A DNA stretch of 64,000 bases, from the NCBI GenBank assembly GCA_038040395.1, contig JBBPIJ010000001.1, positions 124,001 to 188,000 of the forward strand. Direction: 5' to 3'. Below the pieces are notes generated by a model. That model was not told where the DNA came from. It worked only from the letters and a program-made list of their open reading frames with translations, and made no database searches. This stretch comes from VAXT01 sp038040395 (lineage in GTDB: Bacteria > Actinomycetota > Thermoleophilia > Gaiellales > Gaiellaceae). Below, one piece after another: positions 50,283-59,387 of the stretch (its first letter is position 1; every line of letters starts with the position of its first letter). The position numbers and the translations under genes are program-made.

Positions 50283-52874
50283 ATGCGCACGACTGCCGAG
50301 CTGCGAGAGGGCTACCTCGCCTTCTTCGAGTCGAAGGGCCACAAGCGGCATCCGTCCGGGTCGCTCGTCCCGCCCGACTGGGACCACTCGACGCTCCTGA
50401 ACAGTGCCGGGATGCAGCCGCTGATGCCCTACTTCCTGGGCCGCGAAGCCCCGCCGGCCCCGCTCCTGGCCACGTCACAGAAGGTCTTTCGAACCCCGGA
50501 CATCGACGAGGTCGGGCTCGACGGCTTCCATCTCACGTTCTTCGAGATGCTCGGCAACTTCTCGTTCGGCCAGTACTTCAAGGAAGGCGCGATCGAGTTC
50601 GCCTGGGAGTTCGTCTTCGACCACATGAAGATCGATCCCGACCTCTTCTGGGTGACCGTGTTCGCGGGCGACTCCGAGCTCGGGCTCGGGGAGGACGAGG
50701 AGGCGGTGCGGCTCTGGGAGCAGATCGGGATGCCGCCCGAGCGGATCCTCCGCCTCGACCGGTCACACAACTTCTGGTCGGTCGGCGGGCCCGGGCCGTG
50801 CGGGCCCGACACCGAGCTCTTCTACGACCGCGGCGAGGCGCTTGGTTGCGGACGGCCGGAGTGCGCGCCCGGCTGCACCTGCGAGCGGTACCTCGAGTTC
50901 TGGAACCTCGTGTTCATGGAGTTCGAGCTTCACGCCGACGGCAAGGTCACGCCGCTCCCGGAGCAGAACGTCGACACCGGCATGGGCCTCGAGCGCGCTG
51001 CGAGCATCCTCCAGGGCGTCGTCTCGGTCTACGAGACGGACGGCTACCAGTCGATCATGGACTGGATCGCGGCGGAGAGCGGCATCGCGTTCGGCGAGTC
51101 GGAGAAGGCGACGAAGGCGCACCGAATCCTGGCCGACCACGGGCGCGGGATGACGTTCCTGGTCGGCGACGGCGTCCTCCCCTCGAACGAGGGCCGCGGT
51201 TACGTCCTGCGCCGGATCATTCGCCGCGCCGTTCAGCAGGCGCGGACGATCGGTCTCGACGAGCTCTGGCGCGTGACCGAGGTGGTCGCGGAGCAAATGG
51301 GCCAGTGGTACCCCGAGCTGGCCGAGAACCGGGAGCGGATCCAGGAGATCGTCCGTGCCGAGGAAGAGCGTTTCTCGCAGACACTCGAGCGCGGCATGAA
51401 GCTCTTCGTGGAGATCGCCGACAAGGGAGCGATCTCGGGTGAGGACGCGTTTCTCCTCCACGACACGTACGGCTTTCCGCTCGAGCTGACGCGGGAGCTG
51501 GCGTTGGAGCGCGGGATCGCCATCGACGAGGAGACCTTCACGCGCCTGATGAGCGAGCAGCGCGCTCGCTCGCGGGCCGGCGCGGGCAGGGAGGAAGCGC
51601 GGGCGGCGGAGTTCGCCGAGAAGGCCGGCTTCCAGACCGAGTTCGTCGGGTACGAGAAGACAGAGGTGCTGACGCAGATCGGCGCGCTCGAACCGCTCGA
51701 AGGCGGCGATTTTCTCGCCAAGCTCCGCGAGTCGCCCTTCTACCCGGCGGGCGGCGGCCAGGTCAGCGACGCCGGCTTCATCGAGCACGAGGAGACGGGC
51801 GCGCGCGCCGACCTGGAGGAGGCCTATCGAGTCGGCGACGACCAGGTGCTCCTCTTCCACGGCGAAGGCTTCGCCGAGGGTGACCGTGTCCGGGCCGTCG
51901 TCCCCTGGAAGGTTCGCTTTCCGACGATGGCCAACCACACTGCGACGCATCTGCTCCACCAGGCTCTTCGGGACGTTCTCGGCGAGCACGTCCGCCAGGC
52001 GGGCTCCGCGGTCCGGCCGGACAAGCTCCGGTTCGACTTCACGCATGGACAGGCGCTCACGCCTGACGAGCGCGGCCGGGTCGAGCGGATCGTGAACGAG
52101 AAGGTGTTCGAGAACCTGCCGGTGCGGACGTTCGAGACGCCGATCGAAGAGGCACGCAACCTCGGAGCGATGATGCTCTTCGGCGAGAAGTACGGCGACG
52201 AGGTCCGCGTGGTCGAGATTCCGGGCTTCTCCCGCGAGCTGTGTGGCGGGACTCACGTGCGGTCGACGGCCGAGATCGGGCCGTTCGTCCTGCTCTCCGA
52301 AGCCTCCGTCGGCTCCGGCGCCCGCAGGATCGAGGCCGTCACCTCCTCGGATGCGTTTGCCTATCTCCACGGCAAGGCTGAGGAGGCTGAGGAGCTTCGG
52401 AGCGAGCTAGCGCGAGTCCGGAAGGAGGCGAAGAAGGGGCCGAAGGCTGCGGCCGAAGCCGACGTCGTCTACCGGGACGAGTCGGACGGGATCGTGACCG
52501 CCGAAGTGAAGTCGCTCAAGGGACCCGATCTGCGGAACCTCTCCGACCAGATCCGCCGGTCGAAGCAGGCAAACGCGGTGCTGCTCGGCTCGGTTGACGA
52601 CGGCCGCGTGTATCTCGTCGTCAATCTCGATCAGGCGATGGTCGACAAGGGCGCCGACGCGGTCGCGATCGTCAAGGAGGCCGCGAAGAAGATCGACGGC
52701 GGCGGCGGTGGAAAGCCGACGCTTGCCGAAGCAGGGGGAAAGAACCCCGCGGGGCTCGCCGAGGCGTACGAGGTCGGAAGGAGCGAGATAGCCTCCGCGT
52801 TGCAAACCGGCCGGTCCGGCAAAGCCGAACCGGCCTCTACTGACGGCGTCGCAAGCGAGCGCCGAGGATCGTGA
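50283..52874 (+). CDS. alaS: Alanyl-tRNA synthetase
   Basis: 863 aa, class II. It begins RTTAELREGYLAFFESKGH; the catalytic core contains TFFEMLGNFSFGQYFKEG. The editing site has HTATHLLHQALR and CGGTH, the zinc motifs, followed by a coiled helical part and the C-terminal DHH-like domain (KKIDGGGGGKPTLAEAGGK). The final 20-odd residues are encoded across a palindrome (52809-52835) and appear additional to the usual end. First gene of the alaS-ruvX-mltG-aro run. Confidence 0.96.
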   Translation: MRTTAELREGYLAFFESKGHKRHPSGSLVPPDWDHSTLLNSAGMQPLMPYFLGREAPPAPLLATSQKVFRTPDIDEVGLDGFHLTFFEMLGNFSFGQYFKEGAIEFAWEFVFDHMKIDPDLFWVTVFAGDSELGLGEDEEAVRLWEQIGMPPERILRLDRSHNFWSVGGPGPCGPDTELFYDRGEALGCGRPECAPGCTCERYLEFWNLVFMEFELHADGKVTPLPEQNVDTGMGLERAASILQGVVSVYETDGYQSIMDWIAAESGIAFGESEKATKAHRILADHGRGMTFLVGDGVLPSNEGRGYVLRRIIRRAVQQARTIGLDELWRVTEVVAEQMGQWYPELAENRERIQEIVRAEEERFSQTLERGMKLFVEIADKGAISGEDAFLLHDTYGFPLELTRELALERGIAIDEETFTRLMSEQRARSRAGAGREEARAAEFAEKAGFQTEFVGYEKTEVLTQIGALEPLEGGDFLAKLRESPFYPAGGGQVSDAGFIEHEETGARADLEEAYRVGDDQVLLFHGEGFAEGDRVRAVVPWKVRFPTMANHTATHLLHQALRDVLGEHVRQAGSAVRPDKLRFDFTHGQALTPDERGRVERIVNEKVFENLPVRTFETPIEEARNLGAMMLFGEKYGDEVRVVEIPGFSRELCGGTHVRSTAEIGPFVLLSEASVGSGARRIEAVTSSDAFAYLHGKAEEAEELRSELARVRKEAKKGPKAAAEADVVYRDESDGIVTAEVKSLKGPDLRNLSDQIRRSKQANAVLLGSVDDGRVYLVVNLDQAMVDKGADAVAIVKEAAKKIDGGGGGKPTLAEAGGKNPAGLAEAYEVGRSEIASALQTGRSGKAEPASTDGVASERRGS
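52809..52835 (+). repeat. Palindrome in the 3' end of alaS
   Basis: GGCCGGTCCGGC - AAA - GCCGAACCGGCC, eleven of twelve pairs. It sits inside the coding sequence and encodes part of an apparently nonconserved C-terminal tail, like the palindrome in nfo. Confidence 0.5.
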
Positions 52875-53269
52875 AGGTCCTCGCCCTCGACTACGGCTCT
52901 GCGCGCACCGGTGTGGCGGTCTCGGATCCGACAGGGACGGTTGCCCGCCCGGTCGGCGTCGTCGAGCGCGCCCGCAGCGAGGCCGGGCTCGCGCGCCTCA
53001 TCGAGCTCATCAGCGAACACGGGGCCGAGCGCGTCGTCGTCGGCCTGCCGCTGACCCTGGGCGGCGAGCACGGCAAGCAGGCCGCCGAAACGGAGGCGTT
53101 CGTGACGCTTCTCCGGGAGGCAATCGACGTGCCGATCGAGAGCTTCGACGAGCGCTTCACGACCGACCTCGCCGAGCAGGGAGGCGGAGGGAGCCATCCC
53201 ACTGACGCCCGCGCAGCTGCGCATCTGTTGTCGAGCTACCTGACGTGGTCGAGCAGCGAGTCCCGTTGA
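52871..53269 (+). CDS. ruvX: Putative pre-16S rRNA nuclease / RuvX (YqgF)
   Basis: 132 aa. An RNase H-like fold: ALDYGSARTGVAVSDP at the start with the first Asp, VVGLPLTLGGEHGKQA mid-protein, and FDERFTTD near the end. Widely conserved; thought to trim 16S rRNA or act on Holliday junctions. The GTG overlaps the alaS stop by four bases. Confidence 0.93.
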   Translation: MKVLALDYGSARTGVAVSDPTGTVARPVGVVERARSEAGLARLIELISEHGAERVVVGLPLTLGGEHGKQAAETEAFVTLLREAIDVPIESFDERFTTDLAEQGGGGSHPTDARAAAHLLSSYLTWSSSESR

Positions 53270-54174
53270 GCCCGCCGCAGCCGCCGCCCCGGCGGCCGCG
53301 GTCCTCGCGGAGCCAGATCGCAGCGAGGCGGGCGATCGCGCTCGTCCTGCTCGCCGGCGGGCTCGGTCTCGCCGTGTGGCTCGTCACGGTCGCCGTCGGC
53401 AGCGCACGAGACGGCGGCAACAAGAACACCGCGCCCACGGTCCCGGTCGCGCCGCCCGCGCTGAAGATCATCTTCCCGGAGGGCTTCACCCGCGCCGAGA
53501 TGGCGGAGCGAATCCGCGCGGTGAACCAGATCGCCCAGGAGAAGCGCAAGATCACTCCTCGGCTCTCGCCGCAGGCCTATCTCAAGGCGACGGGAAGCTC
53601 GCTCACCCCGGGGAAGTTCGCGCGCGACGGGAAGCGCCGGCCGCTGGAGGGCTTCCTCTTCCCCGCGACGTACGAGTTCGGGCCGAACACGACTTCCCGG
53701 CAGCTCGTCACCCGGCAGCTCGACTCCTTCCGAATCAACTGGGCAAAGGTCGACCTCGGCTACTCGGCAGCGAAGAACCTGACGCCGTACGACGTCCTGA
53801 TCATCGCGTCGATGATCGAGAAGGAGGTGATCGCGCCCGAGGAGCGCGGTCTCGTCTCGGCGGTGATCTACAACCGCCTGCACAACGGGATGGTCCTCGG
53901 GATCGACGCAACGGTTCGCTACGGCTTCAACGTGCCGCCGACGGAGTCGCTCACGAACGCACAGCTGAACAGCTTGAACCCCTACAACACGCGTCGGGTC
54001 GCAGGCCTGCCGCCGACGCCGATCGCCAATCCGGGGCTCGCCTCGATGCAGGCGGCGGCCCACCCGGCCAGGGTGGACTACCTCTTCTTCGTGCGCAAGC
54101 CGGACAAGGTCCACCACTTCTTCACCGACAGCGAGAGCGAGTTCGAGAACTACAAGAACGCGCACGGCTATTGA
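53266..54174 (+). CDS. mltG: Endolytic murein transglycosylase MltG
   Basis: 302 aa. A short basic N-terminus and one membrane helix (about 20-40) anchor an outward YceG/MltG domain: IIFPEGFTRAEMAERI, LEGFLFPATYEFG, and the catalytic Glu in IASMIEKEV, followed by VISAVIYNRL-like sequence and YNTRRVAGLPPTPIANPG. It cuts glycan strands during wall growth. The TTG overlaps the ruvX stop (TTGA); GTG at 53245 is an alternative. Confidence 0.93.
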   Translation: MSPPQPPPRRPRSSRSQIAARRAIALVLLAGGLGLAVWLVTVAVGSARDGGNKNTAPTVPVAPPALKIIFPEGFTRAEMAERIRAVNQIAQEKRKITPRLSPQAYLKATGSSLTPGKFARDGKRRPLEGFLFPATYEFGPNTTSRQLVTRQLDSFRINWAKVDLGYSAAKNLTPYDVLIIASMIEKEVIAPEERGLVSAVIYNRLHNGMVLGIDATVRYGFNVPPTESLTNAQLNSLNPYNTRRVAGLPPTPIANPGLASMQAAAHPARVDYLFFVRKPDKVHHFFTDSESEFENYKNAHGY

Positions 54175-54857
54175 CGATCTCCGGCCAGACCCGGCTCGTG
54201 GGGCTTCTCGGTCATCCGGTCTCGGGCTCGCTCTCGCCGCGCATGCAGAACGCTGCGTTCGCCGCTCGGGGACTTGACTGGGCCTACGTTGCCTGTGAGG
54301 TAAATCCGGAGTGGTTCGAGACTGCGGTGCGGGGTCTGGCAGCGGCGGGATTCGCCGGTGCGAACGTGACCACGCCCCACAAGGCCGCCGCTGCGGCTCT
54401 GGCGGAAACGGATCTCCCATCGGTGAACACGCTCGTCTTCGAGGACGGCCGCATCCGCGGCTTCTCGACGGACGCTGCGGTGCTCGCGGGCCTACCCGCC
54501 GAGCGGCCCGTCGTGCTCGGCGACGGTGGTGCTGCGGCAGCGTTCCGCGAAGCGCTGCCGCGGGCGCGCAGCTTCTCCCGGCGAGGCCAGTGGCCACCGG
54601 AAGTGGATGACGCCGACCTCGTCGTGAACGCAACCTCGGAGCGGGACGACGTGCTTGTCGAGCTTCGCTCCGGGCAGACGCTCGTCGACCTGCCGTATCC
54701 GGAGACCGCGACAGCGAAAGCGGCGCGAGAGGGTGGGGCACGGGTCGTCGAGGGGCTCGAGGTACTCGTCGCTCAGGGCGCGGCCGCGTTCGAGCTCTGG
54801 ACCAGTGTGCCGGCGCCCGTCGAGGTCATGCGGCGAGTCGTAGGCTTGTCGTCGTGA
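54171..54857 (+). CDS. aroE: Shikimate dehydrogenase (short form)
   Basis: 228 aa, about 40 short of the usual length. Reduces 3-dehydroshikimate with NADPH. Shikimate-binding GHPVSGSLSPRMQNAAF and the catalytic lysine in NVTTPHKAAA are present, as are STD, VVLGDGGAAAAF (in place of GAGGAA) and DLPYPETAT. The NADP-binding domain is compressed and the usual NRT motif is absent. The TTG overlaps the mltG stop. Confidence 0.85.
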   Translation: MTISGQTRLVGLLGHPVSGSLSPRMQNAAFAARGLDWAYVACEVNPEWFETAVRGLAAAGFAGANVTTPHKAAAAALAETDLPSVNTLVFEDGRIRGFSTDAAVLAGLPAERPVVLGDGGAAAAFREALPRARSFSRRGQWPPEVDDADLVVNATSERDDVLVELRSGQTLVDLPYPETATAKAAREGGARVVEGLEVLVAQGAAAFELWTSVPAPVEVMRRVVGLSS

Positions 54858-55924
54858 CCCTCCAGCTCACGACCGCCGGGGAGTCGCACGGCCCGGCGCT
54901 CGTCGCGATCCTCACCGGTTTGCCCGCGGGTCTGGTCCTCGAGCGGGACCGGATCGACGCCGACCTTGCACGCCGCCAGCAGGGCTACGGGCGCAGCCCT
55001 CGCCAGCAGCTCGAGCAGGACCGTGTCGGGGTGCTCGCCGGGCTGCGGCACGGGCGCACTCTCGGGACGCCGCTCGCGCTGGTTGTCGCGAACCGCGATC
55101 ACGCGAACTGGGAGTGGGGGATGAGCCCCTGGCCTGCCGAGGGCGAGCCCCAAGGCAAGGGCACCACGCCTGTGACGCTGCCGCGACCAGGGCATGCCGA
55201 TCTCGCGGGCACGCTCAAGTACGGGCTCTCCGACGCGCGGGACGCTCTCGAGCGCGCAAGCGCCCGCCAGACCGCGCTGACCGTGGCAGCAGGCTCTGTC
55301 GCGAAGGCGCTTCTCGCGCAGATCGGCGCGGAAGTTGCCGGCACGGTGCTGGAGATGGGCGACGTCGACGAGGCGAAAGCAGACCGCGACACGGTCGGCG
55401 GCGTCGTCGAGGTTCGCGCGCGTGGCGTTCCTCCCGGCCTCGGCTCCTATGCGACCAAGGAAGGGCGCCTCGACGCGAGGCTCGCCGCGGCGTTGATGGG
55501 AATCCAGGCGGTGAAGGGCGTCGAGATCGGTGACGGCTTCGCACTCGCCAGGGAGCGAGGCTCCGCGGCGCACGACGAGATCTTCCGAGACGAGCGCGGC
55601 CTCTACCGTGAGACGAACCATGCCGGGGGGATCGAAGGCGGCGTCTCGAACGGCGAGGAAATCGTCGTGCGGGTCGCGATGAAGCCTTTGCCCACCTTGA
55701 TGCGGCCGCTGCGCTCGGTCGACCTGGCGACCGGCGAGCCCGCCGAGGCGCTCGTCGAGCGAAGCGACGTCGCGGCTGTCGAAGCCCTCTCGGTGGTCGC
55801 CGAGGCCTCGGTTGCGTTCGAGCTCGCCCGCGCCGCGCGCGAGAAGTTCGGCGGCGACTCGCTCGGCGACTTCGTCGGAGCCCATCGCGCGTACCTGGAG
55901 CGGATCGATTGGGAACCGCGATAG
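54854..55924 (+). CDS. aroC: Chorismate synthase
   Basis: 356 aa. The flavin-dependent enzyme forming chorismate. It begins TLQLTTAGESHGPALVAILTGLPAGL; RQQGYGRSPRQ, RNHDHANWEW-like sequence, RPGHADLAGTLKYG, ARESARQTA-like and GGIEGGVSNGEEI follow. The GTG overlaps the aroE stop by four bases. Confidence 0.96.
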   Translation: MTLQLTTAGESHGPALVAILTGLPAGLVLERDRIDADLARRQQGYGRSPRQQLEQDRVGVLAGLRHGRTLGTPLALVVANRDHANWEWGMSPWPAEGEPQGKGTTPVTLPRPGHADLAGTLKYGLSDARDALERASARQTALTVAAGSVAKALLAQIGAEVAGTVLEMGDVDEAKADRDTVGGVVEVRARGVPPGLGSYATKEGRLDARLAAALMGIQAVKGVEIGDGFALARERGSAAHDEIFRDERGLYRETNHAGGIEGGVSNGEEIVVRVAMKPLPTLMRPLRSVDLATGEPAEALVERSDVAAVEALSVVAEASVAFELARAAREKFGGDSLGDFVGAHRAYLERIDWEPR

Positions 55925-57333
55925 ACCGTCACATAGCCCTGATCGGGTTCATGGGGTCCGGGAAGTCATCGGTGGCTCGGGCGGTTGCGGAGCGGCTTGG
56001 CCGCACCGGGAGCGACCTCGACGCCATCATCGAGCACGAAGTCGGTGAGGACGTCCCATCCTTCTTCGAGAAGCGCGGCGAAGCGGAGTTCCGGCGAGTC
56101 GAGGAGAACGAGACGCTCTTCCAACTCTGGGCGGGAGAGCCCGATGTGTTCGCGCTGGGGGGCGGCGCAGTCCTGTCAGAAGAGGTACGCGCGCAACTGA
56201 AAGAGCGCGCGCTGACCATTTGGCTTGATGTCGACGTCGAGACCTGCTGGGAGCGCGTTCGTGGCAGCGATCGACCCCTTGCGCGCGATGAAGCCGAGTT
56301 CCGGCGGCTGTACGAGGAGCGCCGTCCGCTCTATGCGCAGGTGGCAGACGCCGTCGCCGGTGACGCGGATGGCGTCGTGCTTGCCGCGGGACGGATCGAT
56401 GTTGCGCTCGGCGGAATCGAACGCCTCGGCGCTTCGCTCCCGGATGGGCCTGTCGCTCTCGTCGCGGATGCGCACGTCGCGGGCATCCACGGCGCGGTCG
56501 TCCAGCTTGCGCTCGGGTCACGATTGGCCGAGACGCATGAGCTCCCGGCCGGCGAGGAAGCGAAGACGCTCGAGGCCGTCGAACGGCTCTGGCGCGCGCT
56601 GCGCCTTCCGCGTTCTGGCACGCTCGTCGCGCTCGGCGGAGGCTCGGTCACCGATGCCGCTGGATTCGTCGCAGCGACCTACCTGCGCGGCATTCCGTGG
56701 GTCGCGGTCCCGACGACGCTCGTCGGGCAGGTCGACGCGGGCATCGGCGGCAAGACCGCGATCGACCTGCCGGAAGGCAAGAACCTTGTCGGCGCCTTCC
56801 ACTGGCCCGCGCAAACGGTGATCGACCCCGGCGTGCTCAGCACGCTTCCGGCGGAGGAGCGCGCCGAAGGCATGGCCGAGGTCGTGAAAACGGGGCTCCT
56901 GGCGGGCGAGTCACTGTGGGAGCTCCCGGAGCCGGAGCTCGTGCGCCGCTCCGCCGCGTACAAGACCGCGATCTGCATCCGCGATCCGCACGAGCATCGC
57001 GAGCGGAAGGCGCTCAACCTCGGGCATACGTTTGCCCATGCGCTGGAGGCGGCCTCGGACTACCGGCTGCGCCACGGAGAGGCTGTGGCTCTCGGCCTGC
57101 TTGCGGCGCTTCGCCTCTCCGGTCTGCCGACGGACGTCGTCGACGACGTCCTCTCGCCGAAGCCGGCCCAGGTGGACCGCGAGAGAGCCTGGGAAGCGCT
57201 CGGTCGCGACAAGAAGACCGCGAACGGCCGTCCTCAGCTCGTGCTGCTCGAGCGTCCGGGCGTCCCGCGCACGGACGTGGAGCTGCCGGAGGCCGACATC
57301 CGGGCGGCTCTCGACTCGCTGATCCGGGGCTAG
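55909..57333 (+). CDS. aroKB: Shikimate kinase - 3-dehydroquinate synthase fusion
   Basis: 474 aa joining two shikimate-pathway enzymes. Residues about 1-165 are shikimate kinase (P-loop GFMGSGKSS, SDLDAIIE, GGGAVLSEEV). About 175-474 are 3-dehydroquinate synthase (VALGGGSVTDAAGFVAATYLRG, PTTLVGQVDAGIGGKTAIDL, RKALNLGHTFAHALEAAS, zinc/NAD residues). The TTG start overlaps aroC by 16 bases. The fusion means two nonsequential steps are made in equal amounts. Confidence 0.93.
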   Translation: MGTAIDRHIALIGFMGSGKSSVARAVAERLGRTGSDLDAIIEHEVGEDVPSFFEKRGEAEFRRVEENETLFQLWAGEPDVFALGGGAVLSEEVRAQLKERALTIWLDVDVETCWERVRGSDRPLARDEAEFRRLYEERRPLYAQVADAVAGDADGVVLAAGRIDVALGGIERLGASLPDGPVALVADAHVAGIHGAVVQLALGSRLAETHELPAGEEAKTLEAVERLWRALRLPRSGTLVALGGGSVTDAAGFVAATYLRGIPWVAVPTTLVGQVDAGIGGKTAIDLPEGKNLVGAFHWPAQTVIDPGVLSTLPAEERAEGMAEVVKTGLLAGESLWELPEPELVRRSAAYKTAICIRDPHEHRERKALNLGHTFAHALEAASDYRLRHGEAVALGLLAALRLSGLPTDVVDDVLSPKPAQVDRERAWEALGRDKKTANGRPQLVLLERPGVPRTDVELPEADIRAALDSLIRG

Positions 57334-57336
57334 AGT
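57331..57336 (+). promoter_or_regulatory. -10 box TAGAGT overlapping the aroKB stop codon
   Basis: The aroKB TAG stop is the start of TAGAGT, which ends 7 bases before the aroQ ATG at 57344. Confidence 0.4.
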
Positions 57337-57343
57337 GGCCGGC

Positions 57344-57772
57344 ATGCGCGTCGATGTCCTGAACGGCGTGAACCTGAACGTCCTCGAGCGCCGCGATCCG
57401 GAGCTGTACGGGGGTCTCTCTCTCCACGAGCTCGAGCAGCGGATCGAGGGCTGGGCGGATGAGCTCGGCTGCACGGTCCGCTGCCGGCAGACCAACAGCG
57501 AGGGCGAGTACGTCGGCTGGTGCCACGAGGCGCTGGACTGGGCCGAGGGCGTGATCGCGAACCCGGGAGCCTGGACTCACTACAGCTACGCGATCCGGGA
57601 TGCGCTCGAGCTGTTCGAAGGGCCCCTCGTCGAGGTCCATCTTTCCAATCCGGAGGAGCGCGAGGAGTGGAGGCACTCCTCGGTCATCGCCGACCTCGCA
57701 GCCGAGCGGGTGCTCGGTCGCGGGCCGGAGGGTTACCGGGACGCGCTCGCGTTCCTGGCGGAGAGCTCATGA
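57344..57772 (+). CDS. aroQ: 3-Dehydroquinate dehydratase, type II
   Basis: 142 aa. It makes 3-dehydroshikimate. LNGVNLNVLERRDPELYGG carries the catalytic Tyr, RQTNSEGEYVGWCHEA is the lid, NPGAWTHYSYAIRDAL the catalytic His, and EVHLSNPEEREEWRHSS the substrate loop (NPEER where most have NIHAR). ATG at 57344; GTG at 57335 would add three codons. Confidence 0.94.
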   Translation: MRVDVLNGVNLNVLERRDPELYGGLSLHELEQRIEGWADELGCTVRCRQTNSEGEYVGWCHEALDWAEGVIANPGAWTHYSYAIRDALELFEGPLVEVHLSNPEEREEWRHSSVIADLAAERVLGRGPEGYRDALAFLAESS

Positions 57773-58809
57773 ACGATCGAGTCGAGCGCCTTCGCGGGAA
57801 GCTCGAGGAGCCGCTGCTCGTCTCGGACGCGGCGAACATTCGCTACCTCTCCGGATTGGTGAGCTCGAACGCAGCACTGCTCGTCGACCCCGATCGCGTC
57901 CAGCTCTTCACCGATTACCGGTACGCCGAGAGCGCCCGAGCAATCGAGGGGGTCGAGTTCGTCGAGGCGAAGCGCGACCTCTATCAGACCCTCTCCGAGC
58001 TGCTCTCCGGCCGCATCGGCTTCGAGGGCACGTCGCTGACCTACGAACGCTATGCGCGGCTGCATGCCGGCGGGGTCGACGCGGTTGCCCGCTACGGCCT
58101 TGTCGAGGAGCTGCGTGTGGTCAAGGACGAGGACGAGCTGGATTCGATTCGCAGGGCCGCACAGATCGCGGACATCGCGTTCGAGCGCTTCGTCGACGAA
58201 GAGGACTTCGTCGGCCGAACCGAGGGCGACCTCGCCTGGCGGCTGGAGCAGTTCCTGCACGACGCAGGCGCCGACGGTGTTTCGTTTTCCGTCCTCGTCG
58301 CATCGGGGCCTAATGCGGCCAAGCCCCACACCGTCCCCGGAGATCGGCGCCTCGAGCGAGGCGAGACCGTGATCGTCGACTGGGGGTGCATGGTCGACGG
58401 CTACGCCTCCGACTGCACGCGCACGCTTGCCACCGGCCCTCTACCCGACGAGCTGCAGACGGCCTACGAGGTCTGTCTCGACGCGCAGCTCGCGGGGCTG
58501 GAGGCTGTTCGCCCTGGAGCGTCGGGGCCTGGCGTCGACGCGGCCGCGCGCGACCGGATCGACGCAGCTGGCTTCGGAGAGGCTTTCGGTCACGGGCTGG
58601 GCCACGGAGTCGGACTGCTCGTCCACGAGGACCCGCGCCTCGCTCAGGAGTCCCGGTCCACGCTCGCGGTCGGCAACGTCGTGACAGTCGAGCCCGGGAT
58701 CTACCTGCCCGGACTCGGCGGAATCAGGATCGAGGACCTCGTCGTCGTCCAGGACGGGGAGCCCGAGATCCTGACCACCTTCACCAAGGACTTGCTCGCC
58801 GTCGACTAG
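57769..58809 (+). CDS. pepQ: Xaa-Pro aminopeptidase (M24)
   Basis: 346 aa. An N-terminal creatinase-like domain (about 1-115) and a pita-bread peptidase domain. Metal ligands: IVDWGCMVDGYASDCTRT (two Asp), FGHGLGHGVGLLVHED (His), TVEPGIYLP (Glu), RIEDLVVV (Glu). It removes an N-terminal residue before proline. It precedes efp, a common arrangement. The ATG overlaps the aroQ stop. Confidence 0.92.
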   Translation: MNDRVERLRGKLEEPLLVSDAANIRYLSGLVSSNAALLVDPDRVQLFTDYRYAESARAIEGVEFVEAKRDLYQTLSELLSGRIGFEGTSLTYERYARLHAGGVDAVARYGLVEELRVVKDEDELDSIRRAAQIADIAFERFVDEEDFVGRTEGDLAWRLEQFLHDAGADGVSFSVLVASGPNAAKPHTVPGDRRLERGETVIVDWGCMVDGYASDCTRTLATGPLPDELQTAYEVCLDAQLAGLEAVRPGASGPGVDAAARDRIDAAGFGEAFGHGLGHGVGLLVHEDPRLAQESRSTLAVGNVVTVEPGIYLPGLGGIRIEDLVVVQDGEPEILTTFTKDLLAVD

Positions 58810-58812
58810 ATT
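58807..58812 (+). promoter_or_regulatory. -10 box TAGATT overlapping the pepQ stop codon
   Basis: The pepQ TAG stop is the start of TAGATT, which ends 6 bases before the efp GTG. Confidence 0.45.
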
Positions 58813-58818
58813 TCGGGC

Positions 58819-59385
58819 GTGGCCGAGACCGTTGGCACGAACCAGTTCAAGAACGGCATGCACATCCAGATCGAGGGTGGGGTCTGGCGCATCGTCGATT
58901 TCCAGCACGTCAAGCCCGGAAAGGGCGGTGCGTTCGTGCGAACCAAGGTGAAGAACATCGACACCGGCGCGGTCGTCGACAAGACCTTCCGAGCGGGCGA
59001 GAAGTTCCAGCGCATGCACACCGAGGTGAAGAGCGCGCAGTACCTCTACGACTCCGGCGACGACGTGGTCTTCATGGAGGACGACACGTACGAGCAGTTC
59101 TCCATGCCGCGTAAGACCGTCGGCGAGGATCTGCAGTTCATTCCGCCTTCGTCTGCGGTCCAGGTCTTGACCGTTGACGGGCGTCCGTCGGGGCTTCAGC
59201 TTCCTTCGTCGGTCGAGCTCGCAGTCGCGGAGACCGAGCCCGGTGTGAAGGGCGACACGGTCTCGAACGTGACGAAGCCGGCGAAGCTCGAGACTGGCGC
59301 CGTCATCCAGGTGCCGCTCTTCGTGGGCACGGGCGACCGCATCAAGGTCGACCCCCGCGAAGGCCGCTACATCTCGCGGGCATAG
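58819..59385 (+). CDS. efp: Elongation factor P
   Basis: 188 aa, three beta-barrels. It relieves ribosome stalling at proline runs. The loop that enters the peptidyl-transfer centre is KPGKGGAFVRTK, with the lysine that is modified in some bacteria; which modification this organism uses, if any, is unknown. The proline-rich membrane proteins at 44843-46175 would need it. GTG start. Confidence 0.95.
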   Translation: MAETVGTNQFKNGMHIQIEGGVWRIVDFQHVKPGKGGAFVRTKVKNIDTGAVVDKTFRAGEKFQRMHTEVKSAQYLYDSGDDVVFMEDDTYEQFSMPRKTVGEDLQFIPPSSAVQVLTVDGRPSGLQLPSSVELAVAETEPGVKGDTVSNVTKPAKLETGAVIQVPLFVGTGDRIKVDPREGRYISRA

Positions 59386-59387
59386 CC

